Source: Rhodamnia argentea
Lineage: Eukaryota; Streptophyta; Magnoliopsida; Myrtales; Myrtaceae
NCBI RefSeq assembly: GCF_020921035.1
Contig: NC_063151.1
Coordinates: 26,852,934 to 26,916,933 of the forward strand
Length of the DNA: 64,000 nt
Direction: 5' to 3'
Part shown: piece after piece, positions 48,560 through 60,346 of the stretch
Layout of the letters: the number at the start of each line of letters is the position of its first letter
How positions within the stretch are numbered: the stretch's first letter is position 1
Position numbers and translations under genes: made by a program
Notes under the pieces: model-generated
The model's input: only the letters and a program-made list of their open reading frames with translations
What the model was told of the DNA's origin: nothing
The model's database searches: none

Positions 48560-49400
48560 CGGAAAAATTACCAAAAAAGTCATAAACCTATTGTAATTGT
48601 GTCAATTCGGTCCTAAACTTTTTTTTTTTGCCGATTCAGTCCTAAACCTTTTGTAATTATGCCATGTCGGTTCATCCAGTGAATTTTGGCTTACTGGGCG
48701 GCAATAGAATATTTTAATATATTTTATTATTTTTTTATGATTTTTTAAATAATTTTTATGTTTTTTTTTTCTTTTTGTGCTTTTCCTTTTTCCCTTTTTT
48801 TTGCCCCCTCCCCTCCCCACCTCTAGCCGATCACCATAGTTCAGCAGCTGGCCGGAGATGCGGCTGGGGAGGCCGAGCCTTTCCCGACCATGGCGGGGGC
48901 CGACCTCGCCGTCGGTGGGCGAGGTAGCGGCGGCAAGGTCGAGCCTCACCCGGCCATGGCAGGCCTTGACCTCGCTCGGCCATGGCGAGGATCAACCTTG
49001 CCATCACCGAGAGAGGTAGCGACGACGAGGTTAAGCCCCCCCAAGGTGACGGCAAGGTCGACCCCCGCCATGGCCGGGAGAGGCTCGGCCTCTTTGGTAG
49101 CGCCTCTAGCCGGTCGCCAAACTATGGCGATTGGCTGGAGGTGGGAAGGAGAGGGGACATAAAAAAAAAAAAAGGAAAAAAGAAAAAGAAAACAACATAA
49201 AAATTATAAAAAAAAAGTTATAAAAATTTCAAAAAAATATTAAAATATTCGGTATGCCGGCCGACCAAAATTTGCTTGATCGGTTGAAATGGCACAATTG
49301 CGAAAGGTTTATGACCGAATCGGAAAAAAAAAAAAGTTTAAGACTGAATTGACACAATTGCAATATGTTTATGACTTTTTTGGTAATTTCCCCCCCAACG
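48560..49400. mobile_element. R1-family foldback element, best copy
   Basis: The left arm carries CAATTCGGTCCTAAACTTT and CGATTCAGTCCTAAACCTTT. The right arm carries the inverse (GGTTTATGACCGAATCGG, then GTTTAAGACTGAATTGAC). The core (48800-49150) is GC-rich, with repeated CTCGCC and CATGGC words. It has no transposase. The long inverted arms mark it as a non-autonomous DNA element, repeated at least six times in this window. Confidence 0.7.
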
Positions 49401-51649
49401 TGTAATATAATCTCTAATTTTTTAATTTAACCAGTATGGTTCCCGAACTTTTGGAACATGTTCAACTGAGTCCTTGTACTATAGGAAATTCGAGTTTATG
49501 GACGATATTGAACATTTTCTTATTATTTAGGGACTAAATTGAATATGTTTTAAAGTTTTAGGGACCACATTGAATAAATTGAAAGTTCAAAAATCAAATT
49601 GCACATTGGCTAAATTTCGGAGATCATATTTATCAAATTAAAAGTTCAAAAATCACGTTACACATTGGATCAAAATTTAGAAACCAATTATGTCATGCTT
49701 CCCTCCTCTTTTTTTTTTTTTAATATAGATGCAAGAAGCGTGACTAGCGAAAATCGAAGTCCATTCATTAGAGGCATCTAATTATGAGCAGATATGGATT
49801 TGATTTACTAGAAGACTTTAGGAGCATGAAGGATAAGATTAGCAGCCCCCTCTTCACAAACTAACGCTGGAAGTAATCTTTTATATCGTTGCATCGATTA
49901 GAGCAAGGACAAGTACATGCTTAAGAGTTTCGGCAACGAAAAACAAGTTTTTTTTACCCTTTTAAATGTTGGGAAAATCATAACAAAAGTTCTAAATTTA
50001 TGACAATTGTGCAAATTTAGTCAAAATATTTTCTTTGCCAAAATTGATTGGATGTACTATATTAGCAAATTGTCAGAAGTTTTAAGACTTAATTAGTACA
50101 ATTAGAAAGTATAAAATTGAATTGACACAAATATAATTAATCTATAACCTTTTTGATAAATTTTTGCTTAAATATATAATAGAGCTCTCCCAAGATTAGA
50201 AACCAAATATCAATTCGTTTGTTATTTGCTAGAACAACTGACCTTTCCAACCTCGGCAAACTTGTCCACGAACACGTGGAAGATTTGATAGGTTTCTAGT
50301 TCTTGAAATTCAACACTTAACCAATTCACGCAATTCTTTTGTCAGCCGGCCCAAGTTGTCTCCTCTCTCTCTCTCTCTCTCCCCCGTTCATACAGCTTTT
50401 TTCTTTAATTTCCATAGAAGAAAAGGCTTGAGGTAGACCTGTCTCTCCCTTCTACTTTTCTTAAGTTATTTTTGTTCTCTATTTTCTTTTATTATTTTTC
50501 TCTCGTGTGGAAGCTTTTCTCTTTCGATTTAATTTAAATTTAGAAGCTGCTCTCTCCCGTTTTGGAGAGATTTCCATCCCGATCTAGTCAAAATTTGAGG
50601 TTTTTTGAATGTATGTTTTTGGGATTTCGCTTTCCTCGGATTCTATTGGTGAACAGGTCTAATATTGAGGGAAATCATAGGAGTTTTTAAAGGTTTCGTT
50701 TTCACGGATGTCGGATCCATTCTCGTTCAATCACCGCCGCCCAATTTTGTCTAGGATTTATCCGAACTGCTCAACTGTGACGTTTCTCTCGTGTATTTCG
50801 AGTTATGATTTGATACTTATCCATCTATTCAATTGATTTCTAGCTTATCACGCCTTTATAAAATTCAGCATTTCTTTTTTTGTAGTATTTTATGATGCAT
50901 CGTTGGAACTACATACCACTTTTACTTTAACCTTTCGGACCCGACAATCCAATTGTAAACAAAACAACGTATAAATAGAAGCATATACATAAAGAGAAGC
51001 TCACCTCCAAAAGCTACATTAATTCGAATTACGATAAGTTTGTGACGAGGTAAAGGGATCCCACATAGAAGGAAATCATGAACAGCGAACAACGTTAAAT
51101 ATAACCGAGCAACTTACAAGAAAAGGAAACAAAAGAACGGGGTTATTCCATGCTTAACTATCATCAACCATCGGACCATCGAATTTGGCGAGACCCACGG
51201 ACGTTCCGTCCCTTTTTCAAATGGTCCAAATTCAGATCGATGTGCATGTACCGGCCCGCACTCATGTAACAAATGAATAAAACATGGCGATGATATGCAG
51301 GCGTGGCGGCTTCCGAGGAGGATCACATGGCGTGGGTTCGATTATAATGAGAACAAAGGAGCCGTACCACAAAAATTTGTGCCCACGCTTTCAATCGATG
51401 CAAAAGTTTTCCGAAAGGACTGACGAGATGAGCAATGGAGAGGAAACTACGATATCGATAATAATGAAATTGAGAGTTTTGACTTTGCATGTGCTAAGTA
51501 ATTGTGAAGGATTTAAGAGAAAGTACTTTATGGAGCGTACTTATGCCGTGACATAAACGACATGTATGTAATAGGTCACGAGTGGACGAAAAGTATAAAA
51601 TATTGCATAAGAAGTGCAGTTAAATTGTAAACTTTTGCAAAGAAAACCA

Positions 51650-52360
51650 AAAAATCTTAAACATATTGCAATTGTGTCAATTTAGTTCATCCGACCAATT
51701 TTGACCGAACAACGCTGACGTGACGATTTTAAAAAATATTTCAATATGTTTTTTTTGAATTTTAATATTTTATTTATTTTCACTATTTCTTTTTTTCTTC
51801 CTTCTTCCTCTAGAGGCTCGTCTCCTAGGGGCAAGGTCGACCTCGTCGGCCTCAAGTGAGGGTCGCCCTCACCAAAGGCCGACAAGGGTCGGACTCGCTA
51901 ACCGTGGCCTTTGGCGTGATGATGCAAGAAAGGCGGCATATTTACAAACACTTGAGGTGCATCAACAATGGCAAAGCAAATACTTGCGAAATCAAAGCTG
52001 CAGAAAGTGAGGGCTATGAGTCCGGCGAGGGCAAGCCTTGCCGGAGGCTGACGAGGTCGACCCTCGTCGACGAAGAACGAGGTCAATCGATGAGGAGACC
52101 TTGCCCTTGGGAGGCGAGCCTCCCCCGAGGCCAGCGACTACAAAGGGAGAATGGAAGAAAATAAAAAATAAAAAATACTAGTAAAAATTGTCACGTCAAC
52201 GCCAATAGTATCACATTAGTGTCGGTCGGCCAAAGTTGGCCGAATGAACTGAATGGCCCAAATGCAAAATTATTAGGATTTAATCGACAAAAATAAAGAT
52301 TTAGGACTGAATTTACATAGTTGCAATTGATTTTTTTATAATTTTTTTAGTAATTCCCTC
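51650..52360. mobile_element. R1-family element within unit B
   Basis: Left arm AATTGTGTCAATTTAGTTCA, GC-rich core with GGTCGACC words, and a right arm with GGATTTAATCGAC and GATTTAGGACTGAATTTAC. The matching element in unit C is 57030-57660, so the insertion predates the block duplication. Confidence 0.65.
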
Positions 52361-52512
52361 CTAAGCATTTTAATTGATCCAATTAAATTCTGAAGTTTTT
52401 AAAAAAGTGCAATCGATCCAATTTTTTATGGACAATACCTTTAAATTGGCAACCTATCACTCAAAACAGCATGCGTGACATTTTTATATGACATATTTTC
52501 AAGGGTTAAATA

Positions 52513-52992
52513 CTAGGGGTGAGCAAGTCGAACCAACTGGACGGAGAACCGCCCGGACGTGACCAGACAGGTAGTCCGGTTCCCGATTCCAGAGGGCGGC
52601 GACCCAGCTCCCGATTCCAGAGATACAGGACTAGTCGATTTTAATTTTAATTTTTTTTGCATTTACAAAGTTTCATGTGGTTGAGACTTGGACCACATGT
52701 TTATTTTGTAGCTTTTATTGCAATGACTCCACTCAACAATGTCGAATAACGTGTTACTAGATTGTGCTTGAAAATTCTATCATATCACATTTTTTTTGAA
52801 AAAAAATATATTATTTTAGAGTCATTTCTTCGAAAATAATGTCCTTGATAATATTTGCTTGACTCCATTGGATTGCACGGGAACCGGATCGGACCGGCGG
52901 TCCGGTCCCCGATTTCGAAAATTGGGAATCGGCACCACCGGTCCGGTTCTCGCTTCTTGAGGAGAACTGGATTGGGAACCGCTCACCCCTAG
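52513..52992. mobile_element. Non-autonomous hAT-like element with perfect 12-bp TIRs
   Basis: The ends CTAGGGGTGAGC and GCTCACCCCTAG are perfect inverted repeats 480 bp apart. Inside, arms with GGTTCCCGATTCC and CGGTCCGGT are also partly inverted. Flanks (TTAAATA and TAATAC) only loosely resemble a target duplication. It is absent from the matching point of unit C, so it inserted into unit B after the duplication. No coding sequence. Confidence 0.75.
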
Positions 52993-52999
52993 TAATACC

Positions 53000-53510
53000 A
53001 TGAAAAATTTCAAACTGGTACACTTATAATAAATTTATCCCAAACTATTTTTTTTTTACTATGAAAAATTTCAAATTAGTACACCTGTGATAAATTTATC
53101 CCAAATTATTTTTTGATCACTAAAAACATTAAACTAGTACATTTTGTGACAAATTTACCATAAACTAATTTTTTTGACCAAGAAAAATTTCAAACCGGTA
53201 CATCTAGGTGAAATTTACCCTATGTTAAATTGAATTAATACAACGAAAAATCCCAAATTGATAAACATGTGACAAACAGAAAGTAAAAATTTCAAATCGG
53301 TACACCTTTGAACTGTCATATACCATCCAACTTAATAATTTGACGGTTAGATTTAACGAAAACTAACGGAGGGTAAATTTGTTATAGGTGTACCAATTTG
53401 AGGTAAATTTGTTACAAGTGTACCGGTTTGAATTTTTAATGGTCAAAAAAATAATAATTTGAAGTAAATTTATCGAAGATATACCATTTTGGGGTTTTTC
53501 GTTATATTAA
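53000..53510. mobile_element. Foldback element with arrayed arms
   Basis: The left arm repeats ATGAAAAATTTCAAA(T/C)(T/C)(A/G)GTAC plus AAATTTATCCC about every 60-70 bp. The right arm carries the inverse (TGTACCAATTTGAGG, GTAAATTTGTTA). It is related to 5165-5460. It is missing from unit C, so this is another insertion after the block duplication. Confidence 0.6.
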
Positions 53511-54659
53511 CCTTATTTTCAATGTGAGCTTTCATACTTAATTGTACTTTTCGGTAGAAATTGAGGACTCGACTGTTTTGCAAAAAGCTTTCTTTTTTAG
53601 AAAATCCCCCCGTAGTCATGACATGCGCTCATCGTTTTAATTATCGATTTATAATCGTAATAGAAAAAACGGTATTAAGACAGAAGCCGCACACGTGTGA
53701 TGGCGGATGAGTGATGATCCTAAAAAAGTTGAAAGTTGACGTGTCATTGTGATCTTCCAATTTCCATGTATTTTCCGGCTAAGACAAGAGCAACTAAATA
53801 TTCATGGGCCTAAATTTAAAATACTATATATAGCAATAAATATTCAAGAGTAAGACCTTCGTGCTTTGCTGTTGATGGGAAGTATGAACCACATCCCAAT
53901 AAATTAAGTGTCAAAACATTTTGAAAGAGGTGCGGTTGAATCCTTTTTGATGAACAATACCTAAAATTACCTATATGTCACTCATAACGAACGTGGCATT
54001 CTCAAGTGGCATTTTTCGATCTAATTTGTAGGACGCGATGCATTTTGCAGCAAAAAGTTTAGAAATCGGTTGAAAGGTAATGGCCCAATTATGTTGTGTG
54101 CTTAAAAATCAAGAGAAGTGATGAATCGAACAGAATTCTTCAAGTGGAAATGTTGTTCGTGCAAGAGGAAAGATCTTGACCTCCAGTTCACGGAAATGCT
54201 CAAGCTGTTCCATGCCATTGGAGCTTCAAACCCCGTATTTCTATCCTCCACCCCATCACAACTAGCAACAACAATTGAAGGGTCATTCCATGCGCAAAAA
54301 AAATAAAAATAAAAATCGGAAGGTTGTGGATGCTCCGTTGGAGAAAGCCAACAAGACATTGTTTATGAGCTTCGGTCCAATACGTAATGTTGTTCCCGGA
54401 ACTTTTGATTTGTACAGTATGATCCATTAACTTTGGCATAATGTGCAATGTTGTCTCTGATTTTTTAATTTGTTCGACGTGATTCCTGAAATATTGATAA
54501 ATATTTTAGTATATTCTCTGAATTATATGAAAATATTTAAAAGTTCATGGATCACATTAAATGCTGCACCAAAGTTAAGGAACCACATTGAATGATGCAT
54601 CAAAGTTAAAGAGCCATAATGAACATATTAAAAGTTTAAGGACGACATTACACATTGGA

Positions 54660-54945
54660 CTAATATTCAAAGATAATCTATGCTATTTTTCCTATTCCTG
54701 TCGAAGAAATTTGCAATTGCCTTGTTAATGAAATCGACTATAGAACAAAAATATTGTCACCGGATTAGGTTTCAAAACTCGGGCAACCAAACCGATACGA
54801 AATCCGCGATATGTTCAACCAACCTTGCACAGAAAAGCTTGTATGAAAAAGACCGTTGTGTGGTATCCGTCAAAAGTTTTTCCCTCACGAAATCGGGCAG
54901 GACCACGGTGTCGTGTTCATCGAATGTCAGCGATTAAGACAAAAA
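54660..54945. repeat. Segment inverted relative to 48010-48355
   Basis: Direct-orientation partner of the inverted pair described at 48010. It lies between units B and C. Confidence 0.6.
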
Positions 54946-54959
54946 AATGCTTCACACGT

Positions 54960-57900
54960 GTCATTATATTAATTTGAAAATCGATGTCCACACGAACATT
55001 GTGGTGACCAGTTAGAGGCGTCTAATTATGAGCAGATACAGATTTACTAGAAGACTTCAAGAGCAAAAAGTTAAGATTGTTTAGCAGCTCCCTTTTCACA
55101 AACAAAACATGCTTAATAGTTTCAATAACCAAAAGCATGTTTAAGTTTTCTAACCCTCTTAAATGTTAGGAGAATCACCAAAAAAATTATGTCCTTGCTC
55201 CTAAATAGAATTAAAAAAATATATGAATTTATGGCGCCCGTGTCAATTTAATCTTAAACCTTTCAACTGTATCAATTGAATCATAATCATTTGACAGTTA
55301 GCTAATATAGTCCGTCTAGTCCATTTTGATCGAAAATTACTAATATAGATAATAAACTTCGCTAGCCATCCTACGTGAGACAGACGAGACTGATGTAAAC
55401 ATTTTTTTTTAATTTTTATTACTTTTTATTATTTTTTTCCTTCTTTTCTTTCTTTTTTTTTTTCAGCCTGATGAGGTCGCTAGCCACAAGGGAGGTCTAG
55501 GCGAGAGCCTTCGTCCCTATCGACCGCGGGGCCCTCGCCCAGATTGAAGTCGGGGCCACCACGCCCTCCGCTGGATTTGGGCCCAAGTCGTGGAGGCCCT
55601 CACCCAAACTAGGCAAGGATCGCTTGCTATCACTTGTGGCAGGCGATCTCGCTAGCCTAAAGTTGTGAAAAAACAAAAATGAAAGAAAAACCAAACTTTA
55701 AATAGAATTAGGAATATATTAGTTAATTGTAAAAATTGAACATCTCACCGCTGGTCGTGCCACATAGTCAACATTCATGTCAGCAATCTTTGGTCAAAAT
55801 TGGCTGCATAGATTACATTGGCAAATCATTAAAATGTTTAGGACTTAATTGTCATAATTGAAAATTTTAAGACTAAATTGGTACGAGTCAATAAATGAAA
55901 TTTTTTTTGGGTAATTTTTTGCTTAAATTTTTAACCGGGCTCTCTTTGAGATTAGAAACCAAATGTCATTTCGCTTGCTATTTACGTGAACAACTGACCC
56001 TTTCCAACCTCGGTCAATTTGTCCAAACGTGACTTGAAATTCGAACACAAGGAATCTTTGAAAGGTTTCTAGCCCTTGAAATTCACGGGTAACCTTCTGC
56101 ACCACTTCACGCCTTTGGAATGGTCAACTCGTCAACAAACGCACGCAATTACACATACATCAACAGATAGCGAATTTATAAAATTCTGCAATTTTTGTAG
56201 TATCGTACGATGCAATCGTTGCATTTTCAAAGTTATAGACTATTTTTACTTTAACCTTTTGTACCGGACAATCCAAAACGAAACAGCACATAAATAGAAG
56301 TAGATACATAAATAGAAACTCTTCTCCAAAATCTACATCAATTCGAATTACGATAAGCTTATGACGACGTGAAGAGATTGTACATAGAATCGAGCAACTT
56401 ACAAGAAAAAGAAAAGAAAGCGGTGGGATTGTTCCATACTCAAGCACCGTCTTTGGTACTTGACGGGACTAATCATCGCGTCGGAAGCACGATGACTCAC
56501 GGAAGAAAAAATTCAAAGGGAAAAACAAAAAGTCACGACATCTAACGTGCTATGGTTGACGACCGGGCTATCGGATCTGGCGAGATTGGCGCAAGTTCCG
56601 CCCTTTTTATAAACGGTCCAAATTCAGATCGATGCCCGCCCCATGTGATGAATGAATGGGACATGGCGATGATATGCAGGTATGGCGGCTTCTGGGACGG
56701 ATCACCTGGCAAAAATGGCATGGGCTCGGTTATAATAAGAGCAAAGGAGCTGTACCACCAAAATTTGTGCCCATGCTTTCGATCATTGGAAAAATTTTCC
56801 GCTGACGCGACGCGATGAACAATGGAGAGGAGACTACGATATCGATAATAATGAAATTGAGAGTTTCGACTTTGCACGTGCGAAGTAATTGTGGAGGATT
56901 TAAGAGGAAGTGCTTTGTGGCGCGTACTTATGCCGTAACATAAACAAAATGTATGTAACAGGGTCACGAGTGCACGAGAAGTCTCAAACATTGCGTACGA
57001 AATGCAATCGAAATCTAAACTTTTGTAAAAATTACTGAAAAACTCTTAAACCTATTGCAATTCTGTCAATTCAACCCATCTGACTAATTTTGGCCGGTCG
57101 GTGTCGACGTGGCGATTTTCAATAATTTTTTTTATTTTAATATTTTCTTTCTTTTTTATTCTTCCTTCTTCTTCTTCTTCCTCTGGGAGCTTGCTCGTAG
57201 GGGTGAGGTCGACCTTGCCGGCCTTTGGCAATATGATGCAAGAAAGGCGGCATTTTCCAAACACTTGAGGGGCATGGACAATGGCCTAGCAAAAAACTTG
57301 CGAGATCAAAATTGTAGAAATTGAGGGCTGCGAATTTGGCTGGAGAGAGCCTCACTCGAGGTAGGTGAGGTTGACCCTCAACAAACAGCGATGAGGTTGC
57401 CCGACAAGGAGACCTTGCCCTTGCAAGGCGAGCCTCGCCTTGACTACAAGGGAGAAGGGAAGAAAATAAAAATAAAAAATAATAAAAGTATCATTAAAAA
57501 TTTTCACGCCAGCGCCGGCCGATCAAAGTTGGGCGAGTGGATTGAATTGCCCAAATGCAAAATTATTAGGACTTCATCACTAAAAATAAAGGTTTAAGAT
57601 TGAATTGGCACGATTGCAATAGGTTTTTAGGATTTTTATGATTTTTTTGATAATTCCACCCTAAACATTTTAATTGACCCCATTAAATTCTGAAATTTAA
57701 AAAAAAATTACAATCCAGTCATATATATATTTTTTGTGGAGAATACCTTAAATTGGCTACCTGTCACTCAAAACAGCATGCGCGACATTTTCATATGACA
57801 TATTTTCAATGTAAGTTTTCAGACTTAATTTGTATTTTTCTGTAAAAATTGAGGACTAGACCGTTTTGCGAATAAGTTCTCTTTTTAGAAAACCCCCCTC

Positions 57901-58150
57901 GAAATCATGACATGCACTCATCGTTTTAATTATCGATTTACACGTAACAGAAAAAACGGTATTAAGACAAAAACCGCAGACGTGTGATGATTGACAATCC
58001 CAACAAGACAAAGGAATTCTAATCCTCGTCTTTTTTTCGGTTTTTTTGGTGGTCGAAAGTCTAATCCCCGTTTATAAGGTGCAAAGTTGAAAGTTGACGA
58101 GTCATTGTGATCTTCCAATTTCCATCTCTTTTCCGGCTACGTCTAGAACA
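54960..58150. repeat. Repeat block unit C
   Basis: Second complete block, about 3.2 kb, collinear with unit B minus the two later insertions at 52513 and 53000. It includes R1-like elements at about 55200-55920 and 57030-57660. No gene recognised, and the open frames are not conserved between the units. Confidence 0.7.
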
Positions 58151-59690
58151 ATTACATTTCTTTCTCTCTCTCTCTCTCGTGAGAAATATATAATTTTTAA
58201 AAAAAAGGCTAATTAAGCAAGCTTTATATTGTTTAGTCAAGTTTATATCCATAAATTAGCGACTGCAAGTATTTGAATGTTCTTTAATTTTGATCATTCG
58301 ACATGCTTCATATTCATCGTTTTCGTCAATCGAACTTGTATTTCAAGGTCTTCACCCTCTTAAATATTTAACCAAGCTTTCCCCGAGGATCAGATGATGG
58401 AGCTGTGAAGTCTCATGGAGGAAAGTAACACTAAACGTGAGAGGGCATTTTAGTGCTAATGACGTGCATAAGTGTAATTTTCACGTTAAAGCGGAGTAGA
58501 GAGCACGGCTGCTAATGACGCACATATAAATTCCGTCAATATTATGAATGGCCTGGACTCCTGCTATATGCTGGGGCAATACTTTTTATAGTTGTAACTC
58601 GAAAACTTGTAATTTTGACATTCGATACTGATAGTGAAGAAATTACCTAGTGTTGTACCGTAATTTTTTCCTTTATAATTTTGGAAGGGTTTTTCACATA
58701 AAAATTACGTGTTTATGATTACTTTTTTTTTTTTCTCTTCGACTATTCGCGTTCCCAACATTAGAAACCAAATATCATTTCGCTTCTAATTTACCAGAAA
58801 AACCGACCTTTCCAACCTTCGTAATTCGTGAAAATTTAATTTGAATTTTGAACACGTGGAAGGTGGAACGTTTCAAAGGGTGCAAGTCCTTACGGCAACT
58901 TTCTGCAATACGTGACGCCTTCGGTTTGGCCTCCAAAGACTGGCCAACTCGTCAACGACGGCACACATCAAATCAATGGAAATTTGACCCAAAAAAAAAA
59001 TCAATGAAAATTGGAAAAAATCATAACAAAAATTGCACACGGATTAGTTTAAGGTCCATTTGGTATTATGGTCGCATCAATAAATCCGACCGTTAGGCGG
59101 CGAATCTTATAATGTATGGAATGCGGTGCGAATTTACGGTTCGATTGAATGAATTTCCAATTTATTATACTTTCGACTAAGAAATCATGTCATTTTTGCC
59201 ACACTGTATATGCGTGTTATAATTTTGAGAGCTATTGAAATTATATCACGCAAGCTATTTTTTTTTTCGCACTCTACATCTGGCTATAAAATCAATTGGG
59301 CATGCAAAAATTCCGTCCCTATGATTAAGCAATCCTAGCGTTTAACATACGAAGGTAACAACATCTTCTCATGTAAACACACACCCCGTACTAAGATATA
59401 TTCATCGCCGTTCACGGACAAAATGTCCGTTTTAGGTATTTGTCGAATTTTAGTCTCGACCGGCTTTTTCGTTCGGGATTCATAATGTTATGATTTCGAT
59501 TCATGATCGGGTTAACTCAAGTCGCACATAAAAAAGAAAATATACGCGATTAAATAATTCTTCTTTTTTTTTTTTTGGCGAATCACTAACTTTATTTTTC
59601 TCCACTACACTTCCTATCAATGCGCCCATTGCCAAACCAAGTTGATCATCAAATCCAGTAAGTAGGAGGAGAGATTTGGGCAAAACTAGA
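58151..59690. other. Gene-free stretch with partial unit D
   Basis: About 58765-58975 resembles the start of units B and C (TTAGAAACCAAATATCATTTCG, CCTTTCCAACCT, then GGCCAACTCGTCAACGACGG), so it is a fourth, truncated block. It also resembles 28240-28345. The rest has no recognised feature. Confidence 0.5.
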
Positions 59691-60083
59691 GGCTCGAGAT
59701 TGGGACAGCCATAGCTGTCTTGTCTCACCCTCTTCCTTCCGAGAAAGCCTTTCGCATCCCTCATTATTTTAGTCATCAAAAACCAGCTTTGAACGTTGAC
59801 TTGAGAACCCGAGACGAAAGACCTGGCCAAAAAAAAAAAAAAAAAAGGAAGAAAGAAAGAAAGAATCACGTACTTTTCTGTGACTTACGAATACAATATG
59901 ATTCTTCAACCTCCTCCTCTCATCTCTTCTGCAGCCATATCTCTCTCCTTCTCTGTGATGTGACTATTGACCTCCACTCCGCCAGGATCACCACTCTACA
60001 TAATCTGTTCTTCTCGCAGCTCAAAAGCTCAGAAGTTGTAGGGAAGCGCCGTTTTTCTGAACAGACAGGACACACGCCACGCC
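59691..60083 (+). promoter_or_regulatory. Upstream region of invertase copy 2, shared with copy 1
   Basis: Words shared in order with 35915-36150 include GGGACAGCCA, AAAACCAGC, GTTGACTT, GATTCTTCA and CCTCCTCCT. Copy 2 has an extra tract, including an A/G-rich run (59827-59865), inside it. This marks the conserved proximal promoter or leader. I cannot place the transcription start. Confidence 0.5.
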
Positions 60084-60290
60084 ATGGCCAAACCCAGCTC
60101 TCTTCTACATCTCCTTGCTTCTGTTGTGACGGTCCTTGCCATCTCTGTCTTGCTTGGCCATGGTGTTCTCCATGTTGGGGCCTCTCACAGAGTCTACAGG
60201 AATTTGCGGAAAACTGTCGAGTCCACCTCTGTGAAGCAGCCTTACAGGACTTCTTATCATTTCCAACCTCCCAAGAACTGGATCAATGGT

Positions 60291-60346
<56 letters not shown>

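Larger units (their letters stand above)
49730..54365. repeat. Repeat block unit B
   Basis: It aligns in order with unit C (54960-58150). Examples: TCTAATTATGAGCAGATA (49775 and 55021), GATTAGAAACCAAAT (50195 and 55949), TTCGAATTACGATAAG (51022 and 56341), ATGGCGATGATATGCAGG (51284 and 56663) and GTCATTGTGATCTTCCAATT (53744 and 58101). It also contains an R1 element (51650-52360), a hAT MITE (52513-52992) and a foldback element (53000-53510). The last 550 bp match unit A. No gene recognised. Confidence 0.7.
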
